64,000 bases of DNA from CAYRLW01 sp964425215 (GCA_964425215.1 CAYRLW010000007.1:40349-104348); one strand, 5' to 3'; counted from the stretch's first letter, positions 9,169 to 17,615 are shown. Translations and numbers: made by a program. The notes: generated from the letters alone by a model not told the origin.

Positions 9169-9957
9169 ATGGGGAATGTCCTCCTGGAGCACAAAACTGA
9201 GGAAGAACTCTGGGGTTTGTACCGTAAAAATCGGGACCCCCGCATTCGGGAAGCGTTTATTAAACAATACGCCCCCTTGGTTAAATATGTCGCCGGTAAA
9301 GTAGCGGTCGGTATGCCCCACAACGTCGAATTCGACGACCTGGTGGGGTTTGGCGTTTTTGGTTTGTTGGACGCCATCGATAAATTCGACCCCGAAAAAA
9401 ACGTAAAGTTTAAAACCTACGCGGTTACCCGTATTCGGGGTGCTATCTTCGACGAACTGCGGTCCATCGATTGGGTGCCCCGTTCGGTTCGCCAAAAAAC
9501 CCGAGAAATCGAAGAGGTTATCGGTTCCCTGGAAGCCCAGTTAGGAAGGACCGCCTCGGACCAAGAGATCGCCCAATCACTGGGTTTAAGCGAAGATGAA
9601 TTTTTAAAAACCATGATGAAAATTTCCGGCACCTCGATTTTATCTTTGAACGATGTTTGGTTGTCGGGGGATGAAAACGATAAAATGTCGATTGGGGAGA
9701 GTATCGAAGCCCCGAACAGCCTTAACCCCGATGTTATCGTGGAAAAGGACGAGATCCGTCGGGTGATTATCGACGCCATTAACGAACTGCCGGATAAGGA
9801 AAAGAAAGTCCTGGTCCTGTACTATTACGAAGACTTAACCCTGAAGGAAATTGGGCAGGTCCTAGAGGTGACCGAATCCCGGGTTTCCCAATTGCATACC
9901 AAAGCTATTTTACGTCTCCGGGCCAAATTAACGAATATCCGCAAGGGAATCGTGTAG
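9169..9957 (+). CDS. fliA: RNA polymerase sigma factor FliA/WhiG (sigma28)
   Basis: A 262-residue sigma70-family factor of the FliA/WhiG/SigD group. Region 2 contains [20 protein letters not shown] and [19 protein letters not shown]; region 3 follows; region 4 has the helix-turn-helix [20 protein letters not shown]. It directs transcription of late flagellar genes such as filament and chemotaxis genes. Starts 3 bases after the upstream gene with AGGAA-like spacing, and ends 9 bases before the FapA-type gene. No anti-sigma FlgM gene is visible in the window. Confidence 0.96.
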   Translation: MGNVLLEHKTEEELWGLYRKNRDPRIREAFIKQYAPLVKYVAGKVAVGMPHNVEFDDLVGFGVFGLLDAIDKFDPEKNVKFKTYAVTRIRGAIFDELRSIDWVPRSVRQKTREIEEVIGSLEAQLGRTASDQEIAQSLGLSEDEFLKTMMKISGTSILSLNDVWLSGDENDKMSIGESIEAPNSLNPDVIVEKDEIRRVIIDAINELPDKEKKVLVLYYYEDLTLKEIGQVLEVTESRVSQLHTKAILRLRAKLTNIRKGIV

Positions 9958-9966
9958 GAGCGAAGT

Positions 9967-11931
9967 ATGGTCGACTTCGTGGCCCTGCAGAATAGAATAA
10001 AGAAACGTTTAGAACAGGATAGGGCTATCCATTCGGTAGAAGCCAGTGGACCCACCTTGGAATCTGCGGTTTCCGAAGCGGCGGCCCTGTTAGGTGTCCC
10101 GGTAAAAAGAATAGAATACGAAATTCTGGAACGGGGTTCCTCAGGCTTTCTAGGAACGGGACTGAAAGATTGGAAAATTAGGGCCAATGAACGGTACATT
10201 GAGCGGGAAGAGGAAAAATTACCCGAGTTTGACGTCGAGGGGTTGACGGTCCCCCAGGTGGTCATAGAGGACAAGGATGGTTCTGCCTTTGTACACCTGA
10301 GCCCCGAGGGCGCTTTCTTAAAAGTTACGCGTCCCGTAGGCAAGGGAAAACGGGTTACCGAACGGCAGGCCTTAGACGCTCTGGCGGCCCGGTTGGTTAA
10401 AAATATCGATACCTCCCTGGTGTCACAGATCGTAAAGGACGCGGAGGGCGAATATATCCGGGTGGGGACCTTCGAGCAAAACCCCGCCAACGACGCTATC
10501 GTTACTGTGGACATCGGGGATCAGGAGATGAAGGCTCACCTGTACGTTACACCCCCCGGACCCGGGGGCTGTGATCTTTCCGCGGAAACCATATTTAGTT
10601 TTCTACGGAACAACCGGGTGGTATACGGGGTAAAGGAAGATTTTGTCCGCGATTTCGCCGATAAACCCACGTACAAAGAAATGGTTCTGGTAGCCGAAGG
10701 AAGCCGGCCTATCAACGGCCGGGACGCCTACGTTCAGTATAATTTTGATATCGATCAATCTAAGGTTAAGCTTAAAGAGGGTGCCAACGGCCGGGTGGAT
10801 TTTAAGGAACTGAATATAATCCAAAACGTGGTAGAAGGCCAGCCCCTGGCTCGAAAGGTCCCCGCCGAAAGGGGTACCCCCGGTAAAACCGTAACGGGAA
10901 AAGTTATCCCCGCCAAAAATGGGAAGGATATTCCCAACCCCCTGGGAAAAAACGTCCACCTGGGGGAAGATCAACTTACTATTTTTGCAGACATGAACGG
11001 TCAGGTGGTTGTCGCGGGGGGCAAAATAAACGTGGAACCCGTGTACACGGTACAGGGGGACGTGAACCTCCGTACGGGGAATATCATTTTCCTGGGAACC
11101 GTTATTATTACGGGGAACGTGGAAGATGGATTCTCCGTAAAAGCGGCGGGAAATATTGAAGTTCACGGTACCGTCGAGCGGGCCGAATTGGACGCCGAGG
11201 GCGATATTATCGTTCACCAGGGTATTACGGGAAAGAACGCGGGTTTTGTCCGTGCCGGCCGTTCTATCTGGGCCCGGTTTATTGAAAACGCCAAAATTGA
11301 GGCGGGCCACATGGTGGTGGGTTCCGACGGAATCATCAATTCCCAGGTGGATGCAAATAAAAGAATTATCTGTCAAGGAAAAAGGGCCCACATCGTGGGG
11401 GGACACCTGCGGGCTTCCGAGGAAATTAACGCGAAAATTTTGGGTAGTCCCGTCAGCGGTACCGAGACAATCTGCGAAGTGGGCTTTGACCCCAAAAGCA
11501 AGGAACGGCTTGATCTGTTACTGCAAAAAAAAGAGGCCAACGGAAAACAGATGGAAGATATCCAGCTGAACCTGCATACCCTCATCAACATAAAAAAACA
11601 ACGAAAATCCCTTCCCGAAGATAAAGAAGCGTTTTTACAAGAATTGGTGGAACGCCGGCAAATCGTCATGGCGGAGGCTGCGAAGCTTAACGAGGAAATT
11701 CAGGAAATACAGAATTTGTTGAATACCCTTAAAACCCGGGGCAGGGTATCCGCTTCCGCCAAGGTGTATCCTGGGGTGAGGATCGTAATTCGGGATATTA
11801 AGGAAGACGTGAAAAATGAATACCGGGCGGTTACCTTTGTACTGGAAAACAACCTTATACGGGTCACCAAGTACGAAGAACCGGACGAAGAAGAGGTGAA
11901 GCGAGGTCCCGATGGCTATACAACCGATTGA
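9967..11931 (+). CDS. FapA/DUF342 polymer-forming protein with N-terminal Jag-N-like domain
   Basis: The 654-residue protein has two parts. Residues about 20-75 (VEASGPTLESAVSEAAALLG, RIEYEILERGSSGFLGTG) look like the Jag/KhpB N-terminal domain, whose usual pattern ends in GFLG. The rest matches the FapA/DUF342 family: a beta-helix-like region with repeated GNIEVHGTVERAELDAEGDI type turns, then a coiled coil (about 515-590) and a short C-terminal strand domain. FapA proteins are polymerising scaffolds of uncertain role and occur in flagellar loci of several phyla. No transmembrane segment or signal peptide is seen. The 3' end overlaps the next gene by 20 bases. Confidence 0.85.
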   Translation: MVDFVALQNRIKKRLEQDRAIHSVEASGPTLESAVSEAAALLGVPVKRIEYEILERGSSGFLGTGLKDWKIRANERYIEREEEKLPEFDVEGLTVPQVVIEDKDGSAFVHLSPEGAFLKVTRPVGKGKRVTERQALDALAARLVKNIDTSLVSQIVKDAEGEYIRVGTFEQNPANDAIVTVDIGDQEMKAHLYVTPPGPGGCDLSAETIFSFLRNNRVVYGVKEDFVRDFADKPTYKEMVLVAEGSRPINGRDAYVQYNFDIDQSKVKLKEGANGRVDFKELNIIQNVVEGQPLARKVPAERGTPGKTVTGKVIPAKNGKDIPNPLGKNVHLGEDQLTIFADMNGQVVVAGGKINVEPVYTVQGDVNLRTGNIIFLGTVIITGNVEDGFSVKAAGNIEVHGTVERAELDAEGDIIVHQGITGKNAGFVRAGRSIWARFIENAKIEAGHMVVGSDGIINSQVDANKRIICQGKRAHIVGGHLRASEEINAKILGSPVSGTETICEVGFDPKSKERLDLLLQKKEANGKQMEDIQLNLHTLINIKKQRKSLPEDKEAFLQELVERRQIVMAEAAKLNEEIQEIQNLLNTLKTRGRVSASAKVYPGVRIVIRDIKEDVKNEYRAVTFVLENNLIRVTKYEEPDEEEVKRGPDGYTTD

Positions 11932-12247
11932 CCTTCAGACGATTTTTAGCCAGCTCGATAAGGTCGGGAAAACCCAGGCGGACCAAAAAGAGGGGGTGGC
12001 GATCCAACAATCCCTTCAAACCCTCGTGGACGCCCAGCGGCTACAAGAGAGGATCCAATCGGTCAATGAAACCCAGGACCCGGATCAGGGAGCCGAAAAG
12101 GTAAAGGACCGGCAGGGTAAAAAAAATACAGGGCAAGGGCCCTCGGGAAAAAGAGAAGAATCCGGCGAAGATGAGACCCCTCAGGCCTCCGAGATCGAAG
12201 TGGTTAGGGATCCAAATTTGGGAAAAAACATCGATGTGAGCGGCTAG
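11912..12247 (+). CDS. Small hydrophilic flagellar-operon protein, unknown function
   Basis: A 111-residue soluble protein. The N-terminal third (IQPIDLQTIFSQLDKVGK) is predicted helical and looks conserved in type; the remainder is a charged Glu/Lys/Gly/Gln-rich tail, likely disordered. The start ATG lies inside the FapA-type gene, preceded by GCGAGG, and the stop lies 2 bases before the next ATG. I do not recognise a named family. Small proteins with this kind of N-terminus sit in flagellar regions of other spirochaetes as far as I recall, which supports only a flagella-linked role. Confidence 0.7.
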   Translation: MAIQPIDLQTIFSQLDKVGKTQADQKEGVAIQQSLQTLVDAQRLQERIQSVNETQDPDQGAEKVKDRQGKKNTGQGPSGKREESGEDETPQASEIEVVRDPNLGKNIDVSG

Positions 12248-12249
12248 GC

Positions 12250-13104
12250 ATGAGTGGCGGACTAATCCTTTCTATCTTAAATATACTTTTTTGGGCCCTA
12301 TCGTTTTTATATTTTCGTTCCTACCTGGTCCGTAAAACCGGTCCCGAGCGGATCCTCGCGGACTTTAGGGACGAGGTGGATAAATTGATCGCGGAAATAG
12401 ACGCGGCTACCGATCGGGATTCGGTACTTATCGAAGATAGGATCAAATCACTCCGGACTCTTTTGGACGAGGCGGACCGACGTATCGCCTCCTATACCCG
12501 AGAGGTGGAACGGCGTTCCTCTGAAGAGCGGGCCTACGCCGAATTGGGCCGATACCGGGGCCGCTCAACCACCGCTCCGGCTGTCCCGCCGGCTTCAACG
12601 AGGGGCCCCAATGCTGGATCGACCTCCAGTTACGATGCCCTTTCACCGCCCCTCTCCGTTTCCACCCCATCTTCTAGTCCCAATTCCCCTTCCAATTCTA
12701 CACCCAATTCCGTGCCCAATGTCATCCTAAAAGAAACCTTTGAACCATCAAATACCCCGCCTACATCGCCGGTTCCAAAAACGGAATCTACGGTAGCTTC
12801 GGCTTCTATTCCAGAGGGATCCCCAGAGAGTACGGTTTTACCGCCGCCTACCGGTAAGGGAAATGAAAATTCTGGTCCTTTGGAGGGGGGAAGAGCCGAT
12901 TCGGGACCCCGATTTATCCGATCCTCCACCCCTGTGGAACCTAAGGGGCCCAGCTTCGCGGAACGGGTAGCCGAGCTTTCCCGGGCGGGCTTTTCCGCCG
13001 ACCTGATCGCCAAACGGTTGGGGGCCACGGTGGCGGAGGTGGATTTAGCCATAGCTTTAGCTGGAAGACTGGACGAACGGTATGCCGACGATACTGGGAA
13101 TTGA
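12250..13104 (+). CDS. SwrB-like membrane protein (TM, coiled coil, C-terminal helix-turn-helix)
   Basis: 284 residues with an N-terminal transmembrane helix (about 5-25), a coiled-coil stretch (about 35-90, LIAEIDAATDRD and DEADRRIASYTREVERRSS), a long Ser/Pro/Thr-rich linker and a C-terminal helix-turn-helix-like segment (about 238-275: VAELSRAGFSADLIAKRLG, VAEVDLAIALAGR). This architecture and the place behind the sigma28 gene resemble SwrB of Bacillus and DUF6115 proteins, which act on flagellar export-gate assembly. The match rests on architecture and synteny, not on visible sequence identity. Its 3' end overlaps the Hsp70-like gene by 23 bases. Confidence 0.65.
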   Translation: MSGGLILSILNILFWALSFLYFRSYLVRKTGPERILADFRDEVDKLIAEIDAATDRDSVLIEDRIKSLRTLLDEADRRIASYTREVERRSSEERAYAELGRYRGRSTTAPAVPPASTRGPNAGSTSSYDALSPPLSVSTPSSSPNSPSNSTPNSVPNVILKETFEPSNTPPTSPVPKTESTVASASIPEGSPESTVLPPPTGKGNENSGPLEGGRADSGPRFIRSSTPVEPKGPSFAERVAELSRAGFSADLIAKRLGATVAEVDLAIALAGRLDERYADDTGN

Positions 13105-14779
13105 CCTGGGGACCACTAACTCTTCCTGCGCGGTCTACGACGGTCGGGACGTGGTAATAATCCCCAACGACCGGGGATGGCGAACCACCCCGTCGGTCAT
13201 CGCGGCTCTTCCAGGTGGAGAAATACTGGTGGGCGAGTCGGCTCGAAATCAAGCGGTTTGCAATCCCGGGGGTACTATTAAAAACGCAAAACGTTTCATG
13301 GGAAGCCGGGAACCCCTTCCCCTGGGGAACCGGTCTCTCCTGCCCGAGGAGGCCCTAGCCTACGTCTTGCGGCAATTAAAAGAGGACGCGGAACGGTACT
13401 TGGCCACCGATGTCAGCGAAGCGGTCATTACGGTGCCCGCCTATTTTTCCGAAGCCCAACGGAGGGCCACCCGGTCGGCGGGTAAACTGGCGGGCTTCAC
13501 GGTTCGCCACCTCCTTAACGAACCCACCGCTGCGGCCATCGCTTGGGCGTGGGCATACAATTCTAATTTTGAAAATTCTCGCACCGAAAGCCACACCGTG
13601 TTGGTCTACGATTTGGGGGGCGGAACCTTCGACGCCACCGTTTTAGCCATGCAGGGAAGCGATTGTCGGGTCCTTTCCACGGGGGGGGATAATCGGCTTG
13701 GGGGAACGGACTTTGACGAACTCCTTCTTAAAGAAGCCCTCGTGTTTTTTGAAGGGGAGTTGGGTAACGATACCATTAAGGACGATCCGGTACTTTTACA
13801 GCAACTGACGGACCTGGTGGAACGGGCGAAAATCGAGCTTTCCAGCCGGGATACCGCCACCCTTGTCCTTCCCTTCGCCGGCTTAAAGGGCAAAAACCAT
13901 CCGAGCTGGACCATCAGCAGAACCTATTTTGAAGGATTGATCTCCCCGTACATAGAAAAGACCCTGGAACTTACCCAAAAGGCCCTCGCAGACGGGGGGC
14001 TCACGGTAGAATCGGTAGATAGGCTCGTTCTTTCCGGCGGTTCCAGCCGCATACCCCTGGTCAGGCGGCGTCTGGGAGAAATCTTTGGCAGAGAACCCGA
14101 GGGGCGGGTAAACCCCGAGGAGATCGTAGCCTATGGCGCTTCCGTGTTCGCCGCCCTTTCTTCCGGCGCCATGGGTGAATTTACCGTACGGGACGCGGTG
14201 TCCCGCTCCTTTGGCCTGGAAATCGATGGGGACGTTTTTATACCCCTCATTCCAAAGAATACCCCCATCCCCGCGCAAAAATCCCGAATATTCACCACCG
14301 TGGCGGATGATCAGAGAACCGTAGAAATCCACGTTCTCCAGGGGGAATCGAAACGGGCTTCGGAAAACCTTAGCCTGGGTCGATTTATCCTTTCGGGAAT
14401 CCGATCGTGCAAACGGGGCGAGCCGAGAATAAACGTTGAGTTTTCAATCGATGATGACGAAATTCTACAGGTACGGGCCAGGGATTTGGATTCCCAACTG
14501 GAACAACGGGTGACCATCGCGGTGGAATCGGAGGAAGGCGGTTCGGATCGTCGGCTCCGTTCCTTAATCGATCATCTTGCCTCCCTTTCGGGTGGGGCCC
14601 AGGGCGATAGGACCCTGGAGGGTGAACTGGAAGAAACCCTGGCGGAGGCGGAAAAACTTCTGCGAAGCCTGGGAGATGGAACCGATAGTTCCTTGGACCA
14701 CCGGAACAGGGCAACGGAAATGGAACTAACCCTCCGTGCCCTGATAGCCGAATTGGAGGCCCGTACGGGGAGTCTCTAG
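13082..14779 (+). CDS. Hsp70 (DnaK) family chaperone, short paralogue
   Basis: A 565-residue Hsp70. The nucleotide-binding domain is complete: GIDLGTTNSSCAVYDG at the N-terminus, PAYFSEAQRRATRSAGKLAG, LLNEPTAAAIAW, VYDLGGGTFDATVL, and VLSGGSSRIPLVRRRLGEIF. A substrate-binding beta domain follows (from about residue 375) and the helical lid is short, so the protein is about 70 residues shorter than DnaK (about 640). It is directly followed, 2 bases on, by a J-domain protein, which suggests a dedicated Hsp70/Hsp40 pair. No grpE is nearby. Because of the missing C-terminal part and its place at the end of the flagellar unit it is unlikely to be the housekeeping DnaK. Confidence 0.88.
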   Translation: MPTILGIDLGTTNSSCAVYDGRDVVIIPNDRGWRTTPSVIAALPGGEILVGESARNQAVCNPGGTIKNAKRFMGSREPLPLGNRSLLPEEALAYVLRQLKEDAERYLATDVSEAVITVPAYFSEAQRRATRSAGKLAGFTVRHLLNEPTAAAIAWAWAYNSNFENSRTESHTVLVYDLGGGTFDATVLAMQGSDCRVLSTGGDNRLGGTDFDELLLKEALVFFEGELGNDTIKDDPVLLQQLTDLVERAKIELSSRDTATLVLPFAGLKGKNHPSWTISRTYFEGLISPYIEKTLELTQKALADGGLTVESVDRLVLSGGSSRIPLVRRRLGEIFGREPEGRVNPEEIVAYGASVFAALSSGAMGEFTVRDAVSRSFGLEIDGDVFIPLIPKNTPIPAQKSRIFTTVADDQRTVEIHVLQGESKRASENLSLGRFILSGIRSCKRGEPRINVEFSIDDDEILQVRARDLDSQLEQRVTIAVESEEGGSDRRLRSLIDHLASLSGGAQGDRTLEGELEETLAEAEKLLRSLGDGTDSSLDHRNRATEMELTLRALIAELEARTGSL

Positions 14780-14781
14780 CT

Positions 14782-15435
14782 GTGGATTTTCAAGAACCGT
14801 ACCGCGTTTTAGGGGTGGAACCGACTTCAAATTTTGAGGAAATCAAATCGGCGTTCCGCTACCTTTCAAAAAAGTATCATCCCGATCGGTCTAACCGCCG
14901 GGATTCAAGCGATCGACTCGTGACGGTTATCCGGGCCTACAAGAGCCTTCAGACGGTTTCCCGAAAGGACACGCTGGTTCATACGCCCGTTAGGCCTCTG
15001 GATCATGGGAAGCCAAAGATGGCCGAACCGCGGCTTCCAAGGGGCGGCGCCCCGGAAGAGGGGGACCTGTTTTCCCTGGGGCGGATAGCCCTGACGGCGC
15101 CGGATCCCCTGGCCCGTCGGCAGGCGGTGCGGAAACTAGGATTTTCGGGGAAAAAGGCCGCGTATATTTTCCTGCGCCGGGCCCTTTCTGACAGCGAAGA
15201 GATGGTGGTCAGCGCGGCGGTACGATCCATCGCCGATCTGAGCGTGTACCAGGCGGCGGGAGAGTTGGCGGCCCTCTGGGCCCGATCTTCGGACCGTCTC
15301 CGCTCTTCTATGTTGGACATCGCCCAGGCCACCGGGGAACCGGTTTTTAAAAACACCCTGGAACTAGCAAGCCGGGAAGGGGAACCCTGGACTTCCCGGG
15401 CCCGGCGAATCCTGGGCTATTGTATCAATTCGTGA
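14782..15435 (+). CDS. J-domain protein with C-terminal HEAT-like repeats
   Basis: 217 residues, GTG start. Residues about 4-60 form a J domain (YRVLGVEPTSNFEEIKSAF, then KKYHPDRSN with the essential HPD). After a Pro/Arg-rich linker, residues about 90-215 are helical repeats with the HEAT/PBS-lyase pattern (DPLARRQAVRKLGFSG, DSEEMVVSAAVRSIADLS). The HPD motif stimulates ATP hydrolysis in a partner Hsp70, here most likely the product of the gene ending 2 bases upstream. The repeats would bind a client or a scaffold; which one cannot be told. It is the last gene of the plus-strand unit that begins with fliN. Confidence 0.85.
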   Translation: MDFQEPYRVLGVEPTSNFEEIKSAFRYLSKKYHPDRSNRRDSSDRLVTVIRAYKSLQTVSRKDTLVHTPVRPLDHGKPKMAEPRLPRGGAPEEGDLFSLGRIALTAPDPLARRQAVRKLGFSGKKAAYIFLRRALSDSEEMVVSAAVRSIADLSVYQAAGELAALWARSSDRLRSSMLDIAQATGEPVFKNTLELASREGEPWTSRARRILGYCINS

Positions 15436-15460
15436 CGGCAGGGCTTGGTCCACCGTTTTT

Positions 15461-15958
15461 TTACGGATGGACTTCGGCTAATTCAGCGGAATTTTCTAGG
15501 GTGTTTAAATAACTCACCTCGTCGGTGCTGAAAATTTTATCCATATCCAGGATGATAATAAATTTTCCCTCCCGTTTTCCCATACCCTGAATAAAATCGG
15601 TGGCCAATTTTGTTCCAAAGCGGGGAGGCGCTTCGATTTGATCCTTTTCCAGCTCTATCACCTCTTGAACCGAATCGGCCAAAGCCCCTAAGACCACGGG
15701 CCCCTCGGGGCTCTGAACTTCCATGACGATAATACTCGAGTCCCGGGTGGTTTCCCCCTGGCCCATACCGAACTTGGTCCGCAGGTCGATCACCGGAACC
15801 CCGGTTCCCCGAAGGTTGATAATACCCCGCATATAATCGGCGGTCCGGGGAATTTTGGTAACCCGGGTGTACTCCAGCACCTCCCGGACCCTCAAAACGC
15901 TAACCGCGTACTGTTCTCCCTCCAGGGTAAAGGTAAGATACTGATTGGTTTCGCCCAT
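15461..15958 (-). CDS. cheW: Chemotaxis coupling protein CheW
   Basis: A 165-residue CheW-domain protein with the usual length and motifs: QYLTFTLEGEQYAVSVLRVR, REVLEYTRVTKIPR, YMRGIINLRGTGVPVIDLR and a C-terminal GKREGKFIIILDMDKIFS. CheW links chemoreceptors to the kinase CheA at the inner membrane. It stands alone here, on the opposite strand to the flagellar block, with its own promoter (15976-16004) and a GGAGG ribosome site 5 bases before the ATG. No cheA, cheY or receptor gene is near. Confidence 0.95.
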   Translation of the reverse strand: MGETNQYLTFTLEGEQYAVSVLRVREVLEYTRVTKIPRTADYMRGIINLRGTGVPVIDLRTKFGMGQGETTRDSSIIVMEVQSPEGPVVLGALADSVQEVIELEKDQIEAPPRFGTKLATDFIQGMGKREGKFIIILDMDKIFSTDEVSYLNTLENSAELAEVHP

Positions 15959-15975
15959 AGGAGCCTCCCAGAACT

Positions 15976-16004
15976 ATTGTAGTTTATTCGGACTCCTCCG
16001 TCAA
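15976..16004 (-). promoter_or_regulatory. Sigma70-type promoter of cheW
   Basis: On the minus strand TTGACG (15999-16004) and TACAAT (15976-15981) are separated by 17 bases, each one mismatch from consensus. Transcription would begin near 15969, giving a leader of about 10 bases before the cheW start at 15958, which holds the GGAGG site. Confidence 0.7.
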
Positions 16005-16110
16005 AGGGAGCGGGGCAAGCCTTTTAAGCCGGCCCCACTTTCCCGGGAAAACATGGCAGTTTTTCTGACCGTCCGTTTGTAACGTAAGGATAAAATAGTC
16101 CGACAAACTC

Positions 16111-17124
16111 CTAGAGCTGGAACCGAACGCCCAGGGTCCCGCCGTAGCTCCCGTCGGAGATATTATAAAGCCCCGTCAAATCCATGCGAATCACGAACAT
16201 GTTAAGCGAAAGCCCCCCAAAGGCCCGGAATCCCCAGGCGTTCACGTCGTAGTACGAAGAAATCCCCGAAGCGGTGATATCCATAGGAGCTAATCCTAGG
16301 CTCTTCAGATAGGAGTTGATCGAATCTATCTGGGTCTGATTGATCGCTGTTCCGTTATAGAGTACCGTGCTTTTTACCGAGTACCCCACGTGGGACATGC
16401 CGTAGGCGGCTCCCAACCCCAGGTAGGGGGTAAAAATTAGGAAACTCTTGGAAACCTGGGCTTTAAAATCTAAAGTCGTGGTTTTCCAATCGATGCCGAT
16501 GGTCGGAGCCTGCGCGGTAATAGTGTCGCTTCCAAAGTTGAAGGTTTGATTGCTCCCCACGGATTTGCTCACCCCGCCGCTCATATAGTTTACGCCCACC
16601 CCCAGGGAAACCTTGGGCAGGACCAGGTTGCCCTTGACCAGGGCGTAACGGATATCGGCCCCCGCCAGCAGGTAGTCCACGTTCAGGCCCCCCGCGGCGC
16701 TGGAAAGGGCTTCTCCGGCGGCCTGGGGAATAAAGCCCGCCTTAACACCGATGTCGAAGGGAAGGATAAAGCCGCCGATCCGGCCTTCCGCCGCCAGGGC
16801 CGGCAGGGGCAGGGTATTTCCAAGGCTCGAGGTATCGTAGCCCAGGGTCTTAAGCAGGGAGGTTACGTCGGAGGAATTGATGCTGGTGGCTCCTCCAACG
16901 ATGCCGAACCCAAAGTGGGGTGGCAGGGAAATGAATTGGCCGATATACGCGTCGGACCAGTTGAGCCCCACGGTGGAATTAAAGGGCAGGGCCTTTGCCA
17001 GGGCGTTGGACATGGCGGCGGCTCCCTTTTGAAGGTCCGCTACGGTCGGTGTAGCGAAGGCCGTTGACAGGGAAAGGGCGGTTCCAAGCAGGGTCGCCGC
17101 AAAAATAGTTCGACTGGATTTCAT
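16111..17124 (-). CDS. Predicted outer-membrane beta-barrel protein
   Basis: 337 residues with a clear signal peptide (MKSSRTIFAATLLGTALSL, cleavage near AFA). I place the start at 17124, because GAGGAGGC lies just upstream; a longer frame begins at 17172 but lacks a ribosome site. The mature protein is rich in Gly and aromatic residues in alternating patterns and ends GGTLGVRFQL, as expected for a barrel. Middle part: glycine-rich strands such as LPKVSLGVGVNYMSGGV and TPYLGLGAAYGMSHVGY. It may belong to the DUF6588-type group of spirochaete surface proteins, but I cannot confirm this. Function unknown. It is monocistronic with its own promoter. Confidence 0.75.
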   Translation of the reverse strand: MKSSRTIFAATLLGTALSLSTAFATPTVADLQKGAAAMSNALAKALPFNSTVGLNWSDAYIGQFISLPPHFGFGIVGGATSINSSDVTSLLKTLGYDTSSLGNTLPLPALAAEGRIGGFILPFDIGVKAGFIPQAAGEALSSAAGGLNVDYLLAGADIRYALVKGNLVLPKVSLGVGVNYMSGGVSKSVGSNQTFNFGSDTITAQAPTIGIDWKTTTLDFKAQVSKSFLIFTPYLGLGAAYGMSHVGYSVKSTVLYNGTAINQTQIDSINSYLKSLGLAPMDITASGISSYYDVNAWGFRAFGGLSLNMFVIRMDLTGLYNISDGSYGGTLGVRFQL

Positions 17125-17160
17125 AGAGTAGCCTCCTCGTAGGATTATGGTCACATATCC

Positions 17161-17188
17161 AATATATCTCATTTCTCACATTTAACAA
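17161..17188 (-). promoter_or_regulatory. Sigma70-type promoter of the outer-membrane protein gene
   Basis: Minus strand: TTGTTA (17183-17188), 16-base spacer, TATATT (17161-17166). Predicted start near 17154, about 30 bases before the ATG at 17124, with GAGGAGGC in between. Confidence 0.6.
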
Positions 17189-17247
17189 GAATCGGGGAAC
17201 CGAAATAGCACAAATAATCCCAGATTTGTCTTTCATCGGCCTACCTA

Positions 17248-17276
17248 TTGACATTTTTTTTTAATCCCTTTATAAA
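17248..17276 (+). promoter_or_regulatory. Strong promoter of tRNA-Phe
   Basis: A consensus TTGACA (17248-17253), a 17-base T-rich spacer and TATAAA (17271-17276), one base from consensus. Transcription would start near 17283, 6 bases before the mature tRNA. Such a strong promoter is typical of stable RNA genes. Confidence 0.85.
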
Positions 17277-17288
17277 ACTACCCATGAC

Positions 17289-17361
17289 GCCGCTGTAGCT
17301 CAGTTGGTAGAGCAAAGGACTGAAAATCCTTGTGTCAAGGGTTCGATTCCCTTTGGCGGCA
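17289..17361 (+). tRNA. tRNA-Phe (anticodon GAA)
   Basis: A 73-base cloverleaf: acceptor stem GCCGCTG/TGGCGGC with discriminator A, D arm GCTCAGTTGGTAGAGC, anticodon arm AAGGA-CTGAAAA-TCCTT with anticodon GAA, 5-base variable loop and T arm AAGGG-TTCGATT-CCCTT. The CCA end is not encoded. It is followed 5 bases later by an intrinsic terminator, so it is a single-gene unit. Confidence 0.97.
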
Positions 17362-17366
17362 GGTTG

Positions 17367-17402
17367 GTTCAAAGGGTTAAAAGCCCTTTGAACTTTTTTT
17401 TT
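17367..17402 (+). terminator. Intrinsic terminator of tRNA-Phe
   Basis: A perfect 10-bp stem, GTTCAAAGGG (17367-17376) and CCCTTTGAAC (17384-17393), with a 7-base loop, followed by nine T (17394-17402). Classic rho-independent terminator. Confidence 0.93.
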
Positions 17403-17506
17403 AAAATGCGGTCAATCTCAATACAAGGCTTCTTCTGAAAGGGCTTCAGAAATTACGTTTTTATCGGAACAAATCACAAAATTGAAGTCTTTGGATTTAA
17501 CTCAAT

Positions 17507-17545
17507 GAGGTTCTTTCAAAAGTCTGTTGCTTTTGAAAGAACCTC
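17507..17545 (+). repeat. 39-bp hairpin repeat, copy 1
   Basis: A perfect 16-bp inverted repeat, GAGGTTCTTTCAAAAG and CTTTTGAAAGAACCTC, around a 7-base loop TCTGTTG. Copy 2 at 27478-27516 is identical except for one loop base. No T-run follows directly, so it is not a standard terminator. It lies between tRNA-Phe and the cyclase gene. Likely a dispersed intergenic repeat. Confidence 0.85.
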
Positions 17546-17615
17546 AATAGACTTTTAAAAAAACCTCAGATTTGTATCTTTTAAATCCCCTTTGAATAGA
17601 TTAAAGTTTTAAGTA

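Noticed and set aside
10603..11406. Long open frame (267 codons) on the minus strand opposite the FapA-type gene
   Set aside because: It is a mirror of the G+C-rich plus-strand gene, has no ribosome site, low-complexity sequence and no family resemblance.
13082..14779. Housekeeping DnaK
   Set aside because: About 70 residues shorter than DnaK, no grpE or dnaJ of the normal type next to it, and placed behind flagellar genes; better called a paralogue.
17507..17545. Rho-independent terminator
   Set aside because: The stem is strong but there is no T-run right after it; the tRNA already has a terminator at 17367-17402.
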